DNA of 64,000 bases from Atherinomorus stipes (lineage: Eukaryota > Chordata > Actinopteri > Atheriniformes > Atherinidae): positions 29,912 to 93,911 of the forward strand of contig JALJCO010001417.1 of NCBI GenBank assembly GCA_023101725.1, in the 5' to 3' direction. Shown in pieces: positions 32,962-44,708 of this stretch. Within the stretch, counting starts at the first letter, position 1. Each line of letters begins with the position of its first letter. The translations under genes and the position numbers were made by a program. Under the pieces are notes generated by a model. That model was not told where the DNA came from. It ran no database searches and worked only from the letters and a program-made list of their open reading frames with translations.

Positions 32962-35900
32962 GTGAGTACATGAAGAATCATTTGTATTCTGGCAGGCTTT
33001 ATGTTTAGATTTATACCTCTTGATGTACAGTCTATTACCTGAGTATGAGGCCTTGCTCTAATTCATACGTCACTTTCTTCTTTTTTTTCCTAACATTGCA
33101 TCAGGGCTTTTATTGCTGATTGTCAAATTTGTCTTTCAAAGTGGCTTTCTCCATAAGCTTAATTACAACACATACAGAATTTCATAAATCATTCTGAAAG
33201 CCTTTTTCCTGTACAAACTTTATTGCCAGTAGTGGATTTCTGTCACTAACACAAGTACAAAGCTTCACAGGGATTTTCTCCTCTGATTTCTGGATTCGTG
33301 CTTTTGTCTGAGCTCTTCTCATAAATGAACAAGAATCCGTTGGAAAAAGCTTAGCTTGGGTATTAGCACAACCTGTTACTTTATTGATTATGTTTCCAAG
33401 CACAAAACTGTCAATTAGAACCGACAGAAAGACAAAACAAACAAAATTAAAAAAGGCAGTCCAGGATAACTTATCTTTTACTTTTGAAATGTTAATCTAT
33501 TGTTCTATGTCTTTTCCTTTTTTCTGAAAATTTAATTTTGAGACAAAAATATTGTTATGGGAAAATTAGATTTGAGGCCACAAACCATTTTACTTTTATG
33601 CTCTAGTCCTTTGAACGAAAGGTTAGCGCTCCATAATGATACTAGAGTTAGTAAGAGTTAGCAAAATATAGAGTAAAGGTCATCATTTCTTGGATTCTTA
33701 CTTGATATTTGAGAGTTTGAAATGTCTCACATGTGCAATACCACATGTGAGGCATATACTGTATGCACACAAAATGCTAATTTTGTGCAAAGGAAACTTG
33801 CAGTTTTGGAGCATTTTACATGGTAATAACATGAGAAAGCAATGTAAATTCCCCATGTTAAATCCATATGATCTCATGTGGAAATATTAGAAATGCCCAT
33901 GTGAAACCTATAATCATATGTAAAACCCATTTAAGTTTTTGTGTTTTATTACACCTTATATGATCACATAAAATCCATACAGTCCCATGTGAAACCCCTG
34001 TAAATTCCCATGTGAAACATATGTACAGTATCATGGCAGGAATCCCATGTAAATTCCCATGACAAATACACATATCAAACTCATATAAAGTGCCATATGA
34101 AATCCAGTTGAGCATGTGTGGAACCAATAGATGGGTTTCCAAGCAACGTCACAGATAGGATGCGCACGCAAACAGGGGGCAAGAAAACACAGGAAAAGCA
34201 TTATTGAACTATGAGAAGACGTGTGTTTTATGTACAAAACTCGACTTTTAATGCAGATGAGGTCAAGATATGACGTGAAAGTGTCGGGGAAATATCATGT
34301 TTGAGTCCTGGTATTTGTTCGGTTGCAAAAATCAAAACGTTAATGCATGTAAACAGTTGGAAATGGTGAAAATAGGACAGTAGGAGTGACTGATCTTCAG
34401 AAAACCCTCTCAGATAACTTATTCAGGTTCAGACTACATGATTTATTTCGTCTTTCACCATGGTCACCATGTCGGATTAAACCACTGCAGTGGCAGAAAT
34501 TATTCTCGTGTTGTAGTCGGGAGACTGGTACTAATGCATCACCGTGATCGGCTGCATCACAACACTGTAAGCTGTAAACACTGTAGCTGTGTGACAGCCG
34601 TCCTCTGCTCAGACACGAAAATAGAAAATAAACTGATTGTGGAGCCGTTTACAAACATTCACGCGGCATAACAACGGCATACCCGGAGATTTAATACAAA
34701 GTAAGGGGTTGTAAATCAGCTGGCGTTTGAGTTTATACTGTTAGCTTGTTCGTAGTTAGCTAGTCCGTCTACTGTCCACCACGATCTCATACACAATAAA
34801 GCAGAACGTTACACAAGCAGCGAAACTTACCGACAGCAATGCAGGTTAGTCCGTAACAGTTGGAATCGCCTCCTTTCATGATGTCGTCTTTGCCTGGTTT
34901 AATCCCAAACTAGTGAAAGCTGCTCCTGTATAGAGTTGGTGAAGACGACACCGGAGCAGAACCTGCTGCAGACCACCGACTGTTATGGCCTCTTTTGGCT
35001 TTAACAAAAAGTCTAAACGCAAGTTTAAGCCGCTTTCTAACTCAGGTTTTTCCGGCATATTCAAAATGAGGTCCAACACTGATAATATCCATGTTTTAAC
35101 AAGAAAAATGCTGTTTCCGGGTGATGACTCCCTTGCCAAGTTAGTGTAATGGTAATAGAAACATAAAACAGCAACGCTGCGTCTGTATTTTTTTATTCGT
35201 CATCAAAATACAGATTTATTCAATATAATTTAAAACACAACGATCTAAGTTTGTTTCGTCGGGTTACTTCAATTTTGATGAATGATATGAGTGCGTGTTT
35301 GGCGGTAGACTCCAATACAAAACACAGGCTTTTTGCCCCCTGGTTGTGCGCACAACTGCCAATGTTTGTAAACGGGAAACCCATCTATGAGTTCGCATGG
35401 TCAAGTTTTACATGGTACATGTAAATGTACATGATGGACATGAAAATAACTACACGATGGATTGCAATATCACTGTTTTCAGGAGAATACGCATTCAAAA
35501 TGTTTTTTTTCTTGTTTTTTTGTTGATATGATGATAATTTAAACTCAACATTAAAACTAGAAAAGCACTTGGAGAGTGCAGACATCTGCCAACCAGCTCG
35601 ACTCCCCTATTTTTGTGTGTTCTGAATCATGGTAGCAGCTAGAAGTCTGTCCAACAGTCTTCTCTCCTCGTGCTCACTGCTGCTCATAAGTTTCATTTCT
35701 GCTTCCTGACATCATGTGCAGCTGCACACTCCTGCCACAAGGGGGCACTCGCGCCTCATCAATAGCCTTTCCAACATGGCCGATCTCACAATGATAAAGA
35801 ATCCTTCAAAACAGTCCTGGATCCAGAAGGTGATCCGGATCATCACCAAAATTTAATGGGTTCGTCCTTGGGCTGACGCAAGGTAATGAAAAAGGTGCAA

Positions 35901-37365
35901 TGGCAACGTATCAACTGAGATTCTTTTATTCCTTTTGAAAAAATGTTAGATTTTGGATTTTATGATCGCAAAGTTTGGATAAACAACTGTTAAGATTCAG
36001 TAACCATTTGGTCAAGAAACTTTGAGGTGAGGGGGTCACCATTCCTGCACATCTGAATGAAAGTATGTGAGATCAAAAAGGGTACAAACAGCTGTGTTGG
36101 ACCACTGTTCAATGTTTCTCAAATGTAAAAAAAATGACGATTTTTTTCACGCCAGTTTTATTGTTTTCACAGTTTGGTTAGGTTCAGGAAATGATCTTTT
36201 TCTTGAAATAGGAAATAGACACATTAACAAGGTTAGATTAGAAGTTAAACCTTTCCGTCTGTAGCTCAGTGTTCCTTCATTCAGTCATTTCTACCCATTT
36301 AAAATAGAAAAAACTTATCAGCTAGTGGGCATTCTACACTTAGTTGATCAGAATTACAGCTAAATAAACACACATGTACATACAAACATAAAGACTGAAT
36401 TGATTTGTGTATTTAATGATCATTTTCTTTCCTCTAGACTCTCATTTATCTAATTTATTTCATGTATGGTGCCAATGTTGTTTGCTACATCATTATAATA
36501 AAACCACAAAGGCAGGTTCAACTTTGAAGAGGTGCTTATTTACATATCTGTACTCCTAGATATTTTCACTGAAGTCATTCATGTCTCACAGTATATACCA
36601 CACACATTTATTTTGATAAAAGAAACTCTGTAGAGTGCGACTAAAGCATGGAAAACTGCCCAGGGTATTGTCCCTCAGCTCATGACATTTGTAAATCTAA
36701 AAAAAAAAGATTACTGAAATATGGGTGGAAGATTCAAGGCAAATGATAACAATGATAAACATCCCTCAGGATTACATGAGTTGTTACAACTATGGGAGGT
36801 GGGTATTTAATTATTTTTCCACCAAACGTCAAAAGACATTGGAGTGGGAAATTGGAAATTTTGGAACAGAAGAGCAGAGCTTTAATGTATAATTCAAAAG
36901 AGATGAGGAATGCCTTTAAAAGTTATTGGAAAGAAACTTGGCTAATGAAAATAGTAAAAATGCCACAGCACTATTGGTGGCAGTAGGGCTCCTTAGGACT
37001 ACAAAATTCAATCTAAGGGGGGGGGGGGGGGGGGGGGGAGAGAAAAAGAATAAGGAAGATTAGCAGATTGGATGGCATGGCTATTCTAAGGTTTATTGCT
37101 TTAGATATGCATATCTCTTTGCATTTATGAATCAGAATATCACAAGGCAAAGTGCCAAGTGTTTGGGCAGGGTTCATGGTGGGTTGATATAATCGGGTGG
37201 GTGGTGAAAACGGAAGCTGGGCTAATTTGCATATTCTCTGCATATGCTCTGTACATTTTTATGAGGTCCAGGGGTGATAGTTTTCATTGGAAAAATGATA
37301 TCACCTTAGTTTTCACCTTGCAAAACTGTGGCTGGAGTTATTGTTATTATTATCATTATTATTTA

Positions 37366-37405
<40 letters not shown>

Positions 37406-38829
37406 AATCGCCCTCATTTAAACTCAAACTTTGCAGACAAACATTATTTAAACTAATTTTCTCACAAATACTGAACACCTCAAAGAATATAGTATTTTAT
37501 AGCTTTAAGGAAAGAGTGAGGCAATATGGAATATAAAATATGATTTTACTAAACAAACCTTTGAGGTTTTGATTAGGTGAAAAATTAAAGAAACAAAATC
37601 CCAAGAACTCCAGCCAACCAGCCATCAAAGTCGCCTAGGTGCCATATGTTAGTTGTGATAAAAAGCCAAAATTCAGCCTGGCTCAGTAGCACTGCTGTTA
37701 GAGAGAACACCAGTAGACTATTACAGTACATGTAGAGTAATCTAAAAGCACTCAGTGAAATGCTCCTCTGAGAGAAACTTTTACTGATAGTTTGTTTTCA
37801 GTTTTTATTTACAGTTGATAACAGAAATGGTATAAGACACCATACAAGCTTTCACCAAGTTCTCATGTTTCAACATTTTGAATAAGACTGAACAGAGAAT
37901 ATGTGTTTCCTTTTATGTACTGTAGCTGCTTCATTTTGACTGCCATAGTGCTATTTTTGCTCAACAACAGCTGCATTTAGATTATAATGGACTAATAATT
38001 TGTTTAATCAATATTGTATAGAGCCATTCGCTTTTGAGATGGTATAAAGCAACCTGAAGTGCTCATATAATCTTGCAATTTATTGTTGTGTTATTCTCTT
38101 TTTAGCTTAGAAGACAGAGAACAGAAAGACCTAAAGAAATTCTGTTGTACATCAGTACATGATCTTACCTCTTTGCTGTTATTTAAAAATTAGGGAAATC
38201 CCTTTATGATTAGGCTGCTCACAAATGTTTAAATGGTACCACAGAGCTCAACTGCTTCCTTTAGGTTTTTTTTTTGGAAATTTTTTTAGGTACCACAAGC
38301 AACAGGGTTTTAGAACAACCAGTTTAATTGTTAACAATGTGGCGTATGCTTTGAGGATGTCCATAACCATGCTCTCTCTCTCTGGCCTCTATCTTCAGCA
38401 ATTGTGGTGGCAGCGTTTGGAGTCTGCTGGGCGCCCTTCCACATCGAGCGGCTCCTGTGGAGTTCAGTCAGTCAGTGGACTGACTTGATGCACAACGTTT
38501 ATCAGTATGTCCACCTTCTATCAGGCATCTTCTTCTACCTCAGCTCTGCAGTCAACCCTATCATCTACAGCCTGCTCTCCACGCGGTTCAGGGAATGTTT
38601 CCGGGAACTTGTGTGCTCTCACGTGGACGACAGCAACTCTGTCAGAGACTCCCCACCTCTGCCTAACATTCTACTAGATCCCTCCATTTCAAGGTCCAGA
38701 ACTCCAACAGAGGGTAAGGAGTCCAGTTCTTTCATCCCTTTGCTGTCATCTAACGTAACACTGAATGTGGACACTGCAGTCCTCACTTACAAGTGCAAAG
38801 AGACGACATGCAAGACCTCTGTATTCTGA
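32120..38829 (+). CDS. nmur1: Neuromedin-U receptor 1-like GPCR (two coding exons, one frame break)
   Basis: Class A GPCR for the peptides neuromedin U and S; family members couple mainly to Gq at the plasma membrane. Exons 32120-32961 and 38399-38829 join across a phase-1 intron (GTGAGT...CTTCAG), giving about 423 residues, close to mammalian NMUR1. Visible features: three N-glycosylation sites in the N-terminus (NTS, NAS, NYT), the GPKRSPFF entry to helix 1, ECL1 Cys in GGCYFKT, ERY at the end of helix 3, ECL2 Cys in ICAVLKP, CWAPFH in helix 6 and NPIIY in helix 7. The segments LNVTALSVERY and WSSVSQWTD favour NMUR1 over NMUR2. Nine T at 32261-32269 give one base too many, so residues 1-47 are out of frame with the rest; eight T would make the protein continuous. 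This could be a base-call error, a null allele or a pseudogene. Confidence 0.9.
33720..34126. repeat. Degenerate array of CCCATGTGAAA-type words
   Basis: Within 400 bp the words CCATGT, CATGTGAAAC, CATGTAAATTCCC and CATATG recur at irregular spacing. Similar ACATG words resume after the inserted transposon at 35396-35445. It looks like an eroded minisatellite of roughly 20-30-bp units. The exact unit cannot be fixed by eye. Confidence 0.5.
34127..35388. mobile_element. Complete TIR DNA transposon, about 1.26 kb, non-autonomous
   Basis: The ends ATAGATGGGTTTCC (34127-34140) and its inverse GGAAACCCATCTAT (35375-35388) match perfectly. A second inverted block, CAGGGGGCAA, lies about 35-40 bp further in on both sides. 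A TA at each end may be the target duplication. Bases 34710-35388 align with 1-689, so the family has at least two copies here. No transposase frame is seen. Superfamily is not assigned. Confidence 0.8.
35553..35870 (+). repeat. Common teleost dispersed repeat, copy in nmur1 intron
   Basis: Starts AAACTAGAAAAGCACTTGG and contains CACAAGGGGGCACTCGCGCC and ATAAAGAATCCTT, then GGATCC and GTGATCCGGATCA. Much of it recurs inverted at 56807-57013 in the lactbl1 intron. No coding potential. Confidence 0.7.
37017..37038. repeat. Poly-G run of 22 in nmur1 intron
   Basis: 22 consecutive G followed by an AG-rich purine stretch. Confidence 0.95.
37342..37404. repeat. (TTA)n microsatellite
   Basis: Imperfect then perfect TTA/ATT triplets over about 63 bp inside the nmur1 intron. 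Confidence 0.95.
38399..38829 (+). CDS. nmur1: nmur1 coding exon 2 (helices 6-7 and C-tail)
   Basis: The acceptor CTTCAG ends at 38398. With the single base from exon 1 the join reads KML-SIVVAAFGVCWAPFH, the same spacing as in NMUR1 proteins. Helix 7 has SSAVNPIIYSLLS. A Cys- and Ser/Thr-containing cytoplasmic tail ends at TGA 38827-38829. Confidence 0.9.
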
Positions 38830-39065
38830 AGTGTGTTTTAAATAAGTTAAGAAGCAGCTAAAGCAGAGTCACTTTGATATGATGGAGTGACATTTGGGAC
38901 ATGTTTATTTGCTTTAATGCAAAACAGACTGACACTTCAATGAGGTAAATATCAACAGTATCTTCTGCTGGGAGACAGTCAACTTGGCTTCAAATTAAAA
39001 CTAGTGGAAGCAGTTAGCCCAGCTCTATCCAAAGCTGAATTTAAACAAAAAACAAACAAACAAAC

Positions 39066-39071
39066 AATAAA
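39066..39071 (+). promoter_or_regulatory. nmur1: Candidate poly(A) signal for nmur1
   Basis: AATAAA about 240 nt after the nmur1 stop, inside an A/C-rich stretch. It is the first canonical hexamer on the + strand downstream of the stop, but the A-rich context makes it uncertain. Confidence 0.35.
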
Positions 39072-39140
39072 AAAAACAAAAAACAAAAACAAAACATCAG
39101 TACTACCTTTATGTATATTTTGGCATGTGTCGCACAAGTA

Positions 39141-39451
39141 TCCCACCTTTGCATAACTGCTTTTTGTCCACATTTACCTCAGTTACACCTTGAATTAGAA
39201 GCACGAAAATGCATACAGACTGGTGGGAGGTAAGACAACAATATATATCTTATTCAAACTAGAACTGTTATCTTGCTTGTGAATGCATAGAAGCAGACCC
39301 ACCTCTGCATAACTATGCTTTTTGTCAACGTTTACCTCAGTTATAACTTGATTGGAAGCACAATGTGAACAGAGTTGTGGGAGGTAAGACAACAAGATGC
39401 CTTATTCGAACTAGCACTCCCATCTTGTTTGTGGATGCATAGAAGCATCTG
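39141..39451. repeat. Tandem duplication, two units of about 155 bp
   Basis: The first unit runs from about 39141 to 39295 and the second from about 39298 to 39451. Both contain CTTTTTGTC followed by ACGTTTACCTCAGTTA or ACATTTACCTCAGTTA, then GGGAGGTAAGACAACAA and GATGCATAGAAGCA/AATGCATAGAAGCA. It lies just past the nmur1 3' end. Confidence 0.75.
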
Positions 39452-39871
39452 CAGAGAAGATGTGGATGCATGAGGGAAATTAATGAATAGACATAGCTGA
39501 CAGGTTGTATCGGCTGACTGTTTTAGGGCGGCATGAATTGAGAGTGCTCAACAAATTTTTAGCAACAAAACAAAACTTACAGTATATGATTTTAACTAGA
39601 CCAAGCTATTCCTTTTTTCTTTTTTTAATCATCATCTCTCTTAAACCTTGATCAACAAAGGGTGAAATGAAAAGGGAATTAGAGGTAGAAAATGAGACAA
39701 CTACGACGTTACATTTAATGGGAAATGCATGCCTTGTCATTTCTTGGCTTGTTGTAGTGGGGAATGAAAAAACTAACAAACCCTGCCACAACAACAATAA
39801 AAGCAATTAGAAAGATTGACTATTATTTATTCCAAAACATAATAGAGTTAAATATAAAAAAGGAGCCTTAA

Positions 39872-40350
39872 AGCTAGGGTTGGCAATCTTGAAAAAAACA
39901 TTTAGAGCAAGTTACATTATAAATAAATAATAAAATAAAAATAAAACTCCCGAAACCACGCCTTGAGAGCAAAGGAACATGCATGCTGGTGTTTTACAAG
40001 CAGGTTGTTGAAAATAACCAACAATAAACCGAGTGGTTATCTTGTTAGCCTGCTGGTAAACAGCTGACGAACCACGTTTCTAAAAGCTTTGATCCACTCA
40101 CCTCCAACTCCTGTGGTGTAAAAGTCCACACTGCAAACGTCAACGCCTGCAAGACGTAATCCTTATCTGTTTTTTTTTTTGTTGTTGTTGTTTTCTTTTG
40201 CTCTGTGTTACAGACCTGCAGCTCTCACAGAGGTCTGACTTTTTTCCCTCCATTTTTATAAACATGATGTATTGACTACTGTCAGGATGGAAGGACCATT
40301 TCACCGAGTATAACAAAAAGTGTTTATGAGGAGGATTACCAACTCTGGCT
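39872..40350. mobile_element. TTAA-flanked MITE, 479 bp
   Basis: TTAA at 39868-39871 and 40351-40354. Termini AGCTAGGGTTGGCAATC and AGCCAGAGTTGGTAATC (right, reverse complement) match at about 13-14 of 17 positions. No coding capacity. Family could be piggyBac-like or Kolobok-like. Confidence 0.75.
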
Positions 40351-41370
40351 TTAATCATATCAAACTGACCCTCTCATTGGCATACTACAGCTTAGTGTTA
40401 GTTGCACATTCTTTCATTATCAAAATGTTTTTCAGATGCAATCCAAGGATCCAAACCCCCTGACTCTTGTAGCTCCTTTCTAAAGAACCACTACTTACTT
40501 GAGAGCATTCAAATTGATTTTGTACAAAGACATCTAAGTGAGGGGAGGCCTCAGTCCTACATGAATGTTTCTGCATGCACTAAATTACATAATGACATCC
40601 ATCTGAAAATGGCATTGGCTTATATAAAAAAAAAGAAGAAAAAAAAGACTACACCTTGGGGTCACCTCTCCTTGAATTTTGAACATCTTCACATGTCTTA
40701 TTATCTTCAAATCTTTAAACCTCACATAAATTGTGGACTGAGCTTTTCTAATGCAGAACTGTAATATGATGGTGCTTTAAGGTCCCGGTTCTAGAATCTA
40801 GAGAAATGTAGTGGCATAAGCTACACGCCAGAACAAACTGCATACTCTGCACCTCACCTTCAGTTTTACATATATATTGAAAACTAAAGTGGCTGTAAAA
40901 AACACCTGACAAGCTTGTTCTGCTCCTGCATAATTTAACCTGTGCAAGTGGGTTAGAAACATGTCTGTGCACCATGATAAAGGGTCAGGTGAATGACTGG
41001 TAATAAATACAGTAAATCTCTACAAGGTGATTTAAAAGATTGATTCTTACTTTCATTGTTTCAGTGCTAATAAAAAAAAAATCTTAAGAAATCTTGTACA
41101 TTTCTGCTTATACTTCTCTTGATGGCTACATATGGAATTTTAAACAAGCAGTTGATAGAGAAGGAAATACAGAAATGGGCAAAAGATGAGTGCCAGTAAT
41201 GTAATGATACAGCTTATTAAGAGCCATAAAAAGGGCAGCCAGATAATCTGATACTGATGGGGAGAGTACTCAGAGTACATCACAAAGTAAAATGGAGTGG
41301 TCTTTTTAGAGCTCTGATTTAAAGATGGCTGAACTTGTTTACCTGATAGTCTTCAGTTCATTTTCTTTAA

Positions 41371-41904
41371 AGGTAGAGTCTGAAGTCCCTCCAGCATTTC
41401 TGTTTGCAAACAAAAGTATTCAAACTGAGTGCCCCTCCTCTCAGGCTGATGGCCGCCTCGTTCTTCAGCCTATTCAGCTTCAAGCTTCTCCTTCAGAGCT
41501 CAGAAGCAGGTAAAAGCCAAACCAACATCAACCCTGGTTTTCAAAAGTGCACCATCTCAAGCTCTTACCTTTTTTCAGGTGCATCTGCCATTTTTTATTT
41601 CTTTCTTTATTTTTTTCCTTCGAGAGTTCCAGTGACTGGTGTCTGCTCCAATCATGAGCTTATTTCCACACAGCGTCATGCTCTTAGCTCTGTCATTGGC
41701 TGGCAATATAAACAGAAATCTCCACCCAGAAACATCCCAAGCACACCAAAACAATACGAAGGGTGAATTACAGGCAGGGGGAGAAAGAGTTGCATTCAAA
41801 TGCACCACGGCAAGCAAGTAGAGGCCCAGAGGCACGGTTTGAAACAGATTTCACTTGCTCAAGTTTAACGTTTATTTTTATGGGGGGAACTTTGGACTCT
41901 ACCT
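41371..41904. mobile_element. TTAA-flanked MITE, 534 bp
   Basis: TTAA at 41367-41370 and 41905-41908. Termini AGGTAGAGTCTGAAGTCC and AGGTAGAGTCCAAAGTTC (right, reverse complement) share ten leading bases. Different family from 39872-40350, though both start AG after TTAA. Confidence 0.75.
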
Positions 41905-41908
41905 TTAA

Positions 41909-44700
41909 CAATAAGGTCCTCTGTAATGTGCACAGCTTCATCTTGATCTTTAACTGAACCCTTTAGTTGTATTATGCAACTAAAGGGTTTAAAATAAAAT
42001 AAATGAAAACAAATCATAAGTAGGGTTGTGTTAGGTATTCCAGAAGTAGTGAATGTTTTGCCTGTAGTGTACTGCAGTCAGTGCCAAAACTTGGGGTCAG
42101 TAAGGATTTCTGACATGGATGCTGAACTAGGAGCTACTCAGTTCAACAAAGGAGCAAATATTTATAATCTGAAACAAACAAAACTTTTATCACAGTTTGA
42201 GTGAATGCCTAAATTATGATTTTTACATAATATCACTTTTGAATCTGATCTTTTTTTTTTTTTTTAACTTAGTTGCTATTTTTTCATCTGAAGGAAGTCT
42301 GTATTGCTTGGCATCATTGCATACATGGTGGCTGCAAATTCATCCTGCTGTGAATCAGCTTTGACTCTGCAGGTATAATCCTCAAATAAATAAGTGAAAA
42401 GACAATCTTTTTTCAGGCTGTTAAATCTTTGCTAAAGTAATGCAACATCTAGCCCAATCTGACAAACTCAGTGGGTCAACAGCAGGATATGAAGAGCAAC
42501 CACTTTGTATTTGAAAAAGCAAAGTAACATGGACAATACAGTATGTTGGAAACAAAGTAATACCTTTCTATTGCATAAGTAAAACAGAATTGTTACTAAA
42601 TTTAAATGATGTAGTTGCTTTATATGACAAAAATGAGCTCTATTGAGGCCTTATATTCTGAGTGTCCTTTATCGTGGATCAGAACGTCACAAGCCCACTC
42701 CAATAACACCCAACATAAAAAGAAATAATAATAATAATTGATTTGACAAGAGCATACTATTTTCAAGAGAAAGGTAAAGTTTGAAAAGGTTTTTTTTTTT
42801 TTTCAGGCAGCTGCTCCTAGCTATTTGGAGTCTTTATGCTAACACCAAGCTAACTGTCTCCCAGCTCCGGCTCCAGTGTCATAATTAATGGGCAGACAAC
42901 ATTATCAATAATGCCACATTATTCTTACAAAGACAGTGGATTTGTGTATTATCCATGATGTTCAATTGCTGTCTTTTACATAATACATGCTTTTATCAAA
43001 AGCTTCTATGTAAAGTTTGACTTTGTTTTGTTTGTCGCCATCATTGACAGTGCCTACATATTTCCACCTGCTGTCTTATTCTGTAACTGCTGTATGCCTT
43101 AGTGGGGGGCGTGGGCGAGTGGAACAATGAAATATAATCTGACTGAAAACAGCTATTTGATTATTTTTGCTCTTGTTTGAAAATCAATGTGTTGTTGAGC
43201 AGCAAAATTAATCTACACATTTCTCTGGTTTTCAGTGAAACGTATAAACAAAGAATGTAACGTTGTGCTGTGATCTTGTAATTACTGTTTTGTTTTCTTT
43301 GTTGTTGCATAGCTAGCAGTCAACAATGTGATCTGAGTGACAGCTAAGCTGTTGTTTACTGTGATTCCAATTATGTAAACTATGGCTATTGTGCAAAGGC
43401 TCATTTTAGAAAGATGCACAAATAAATGTTGACCTATCTTTACACAGCCATTGAATGTCCCTTTTAGTTTTGATGCTTTGATTATAGACAGGTTTCCGCA
43501 CAGTCATCACAACGAGGGGGCCAAAGCAGCTCTCAACCCAGTACATTTGGGAGTGAAACTCTACAACAGTGATGACAACACAATCAACTTAACCCATTAC
43601 ACAAAGAGATGGATGGAAATTGTTCAAAATTCCAAAGGTCTTTGCCAAAGGCAGGAGAAGATTGATGATCCAGGCCAGTTACAGAATGGACTTAAGCCCT
43701 TCTAGTCCGTAAGGAAGTGAAGTCTGAAGCATTCACTTTGTGTCACAAAATGCAAAATTTATGTCATCAGATTTTTCTCTTAAAACCCAGATGTGCATGT
43801 GCATCAAAGGTAAATCTGTATGATTGTAAAAACAGTTGATGACATTTTAAGTGATGTTTGTCAGGCTGTGCTTATATACTGTAGCTAGCACAGTCTGGGA
43901 CAGTGACTGGAGCAAATTACATTTCCTTATCTTGGATTACTCTGCTCATATATTAATAAACCTGTAATCATGGATGACTCAAAACACAATTCAGTGAAAA
44001 AGCTTGAATCGAATCTGGTGAAAAACACCCCCAAAATATCCCTGACTGTGAAGTGTTTAATATGCCTGTCACAGTGTGTATTATTTCTGTTAAATATTGC
44101 CGATTTAAGGTTTATCTTTACATATATAGCCCAGTAAAGCTAACTTTGCTACCATCCTGCTGTGACTGTCAAATGAAAGCAGACACACAACCAATGTAAA
44201 ATAAACAGAAAAACAAGGACTGCAGGAAAGATTGTATTGTTTGCTTACAATTTTCACAAGTCTGTATGAACACAGAATTATAAAACTGGGTTTTACAATT
44301 AAAGTTATTTGATTTTGAATCATCAAGTGTTATGGCTGTCTCTATATTAACCTCATCTGTTTCATTACAAATCCTGTTTCAAAACTCTTCTCCGATTGGC
44401 CTGGCTCAACACCACCATCATCCTCTTCCTCCCTCACCTGCTAATGACTTATTGAACACACCTGGAGCTTCTTCCCTACAGCATAAAAGAAACCAACAGA
44501 TATTCAGTCGCTGGCTACTGTTTGGCCTGGAAACAGTTTGTCCTTATTTTGTTTTATTTGTGGTTTTTGGCGACTTTGGTTTGTTAGTTTGAGTTTTGTT
44601 AGTTTGAGTTTCTTTAGTTTTGGTTTCCAGGTGTTTTAGGTTAGTTAATGATTTTAGCAGTTTAGGTCTTGAGTTGTCTTTGTGTTTATTGCATTTTACA
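41909..44700. other. No gene seen between nmur1 and lactbl1
   Basis: AT-rich intergenic sequence. A GCTAACACCAAGCTAACTG stretch near 42838 resembles a common fish MITE. The open frame at 43451-43705 has no recognisable motif. Confidence 0.5.
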
Positions 44701-44708
44701 CTGGTTAG

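Larger units (their letters stand above)
32962..38398 (+). other. nmur1: nmur1 intron
   Basis: 5.4-kb phase-1 intron at the position where NMUR genes are split, within the loop-3/helix-6 boundary. It holds the degenerate CATGTG array, a complete TIR transposon, a fish dispersed repeat, a G22 run and a TTA microsatellite. No exon-like segment was recognised inside. Confidence 0.85.

Noticed and set aside
33720..34126. CRISPR-like array
   Set aside because: Repeat words are irregular, there are no uniform spacers, and the context is a vertebrate intron.
43451..43705. Small open frame with a protein-like composition
   Set aside because: No recognised domain, no splice context and no start context of note; chance frame is likelier.
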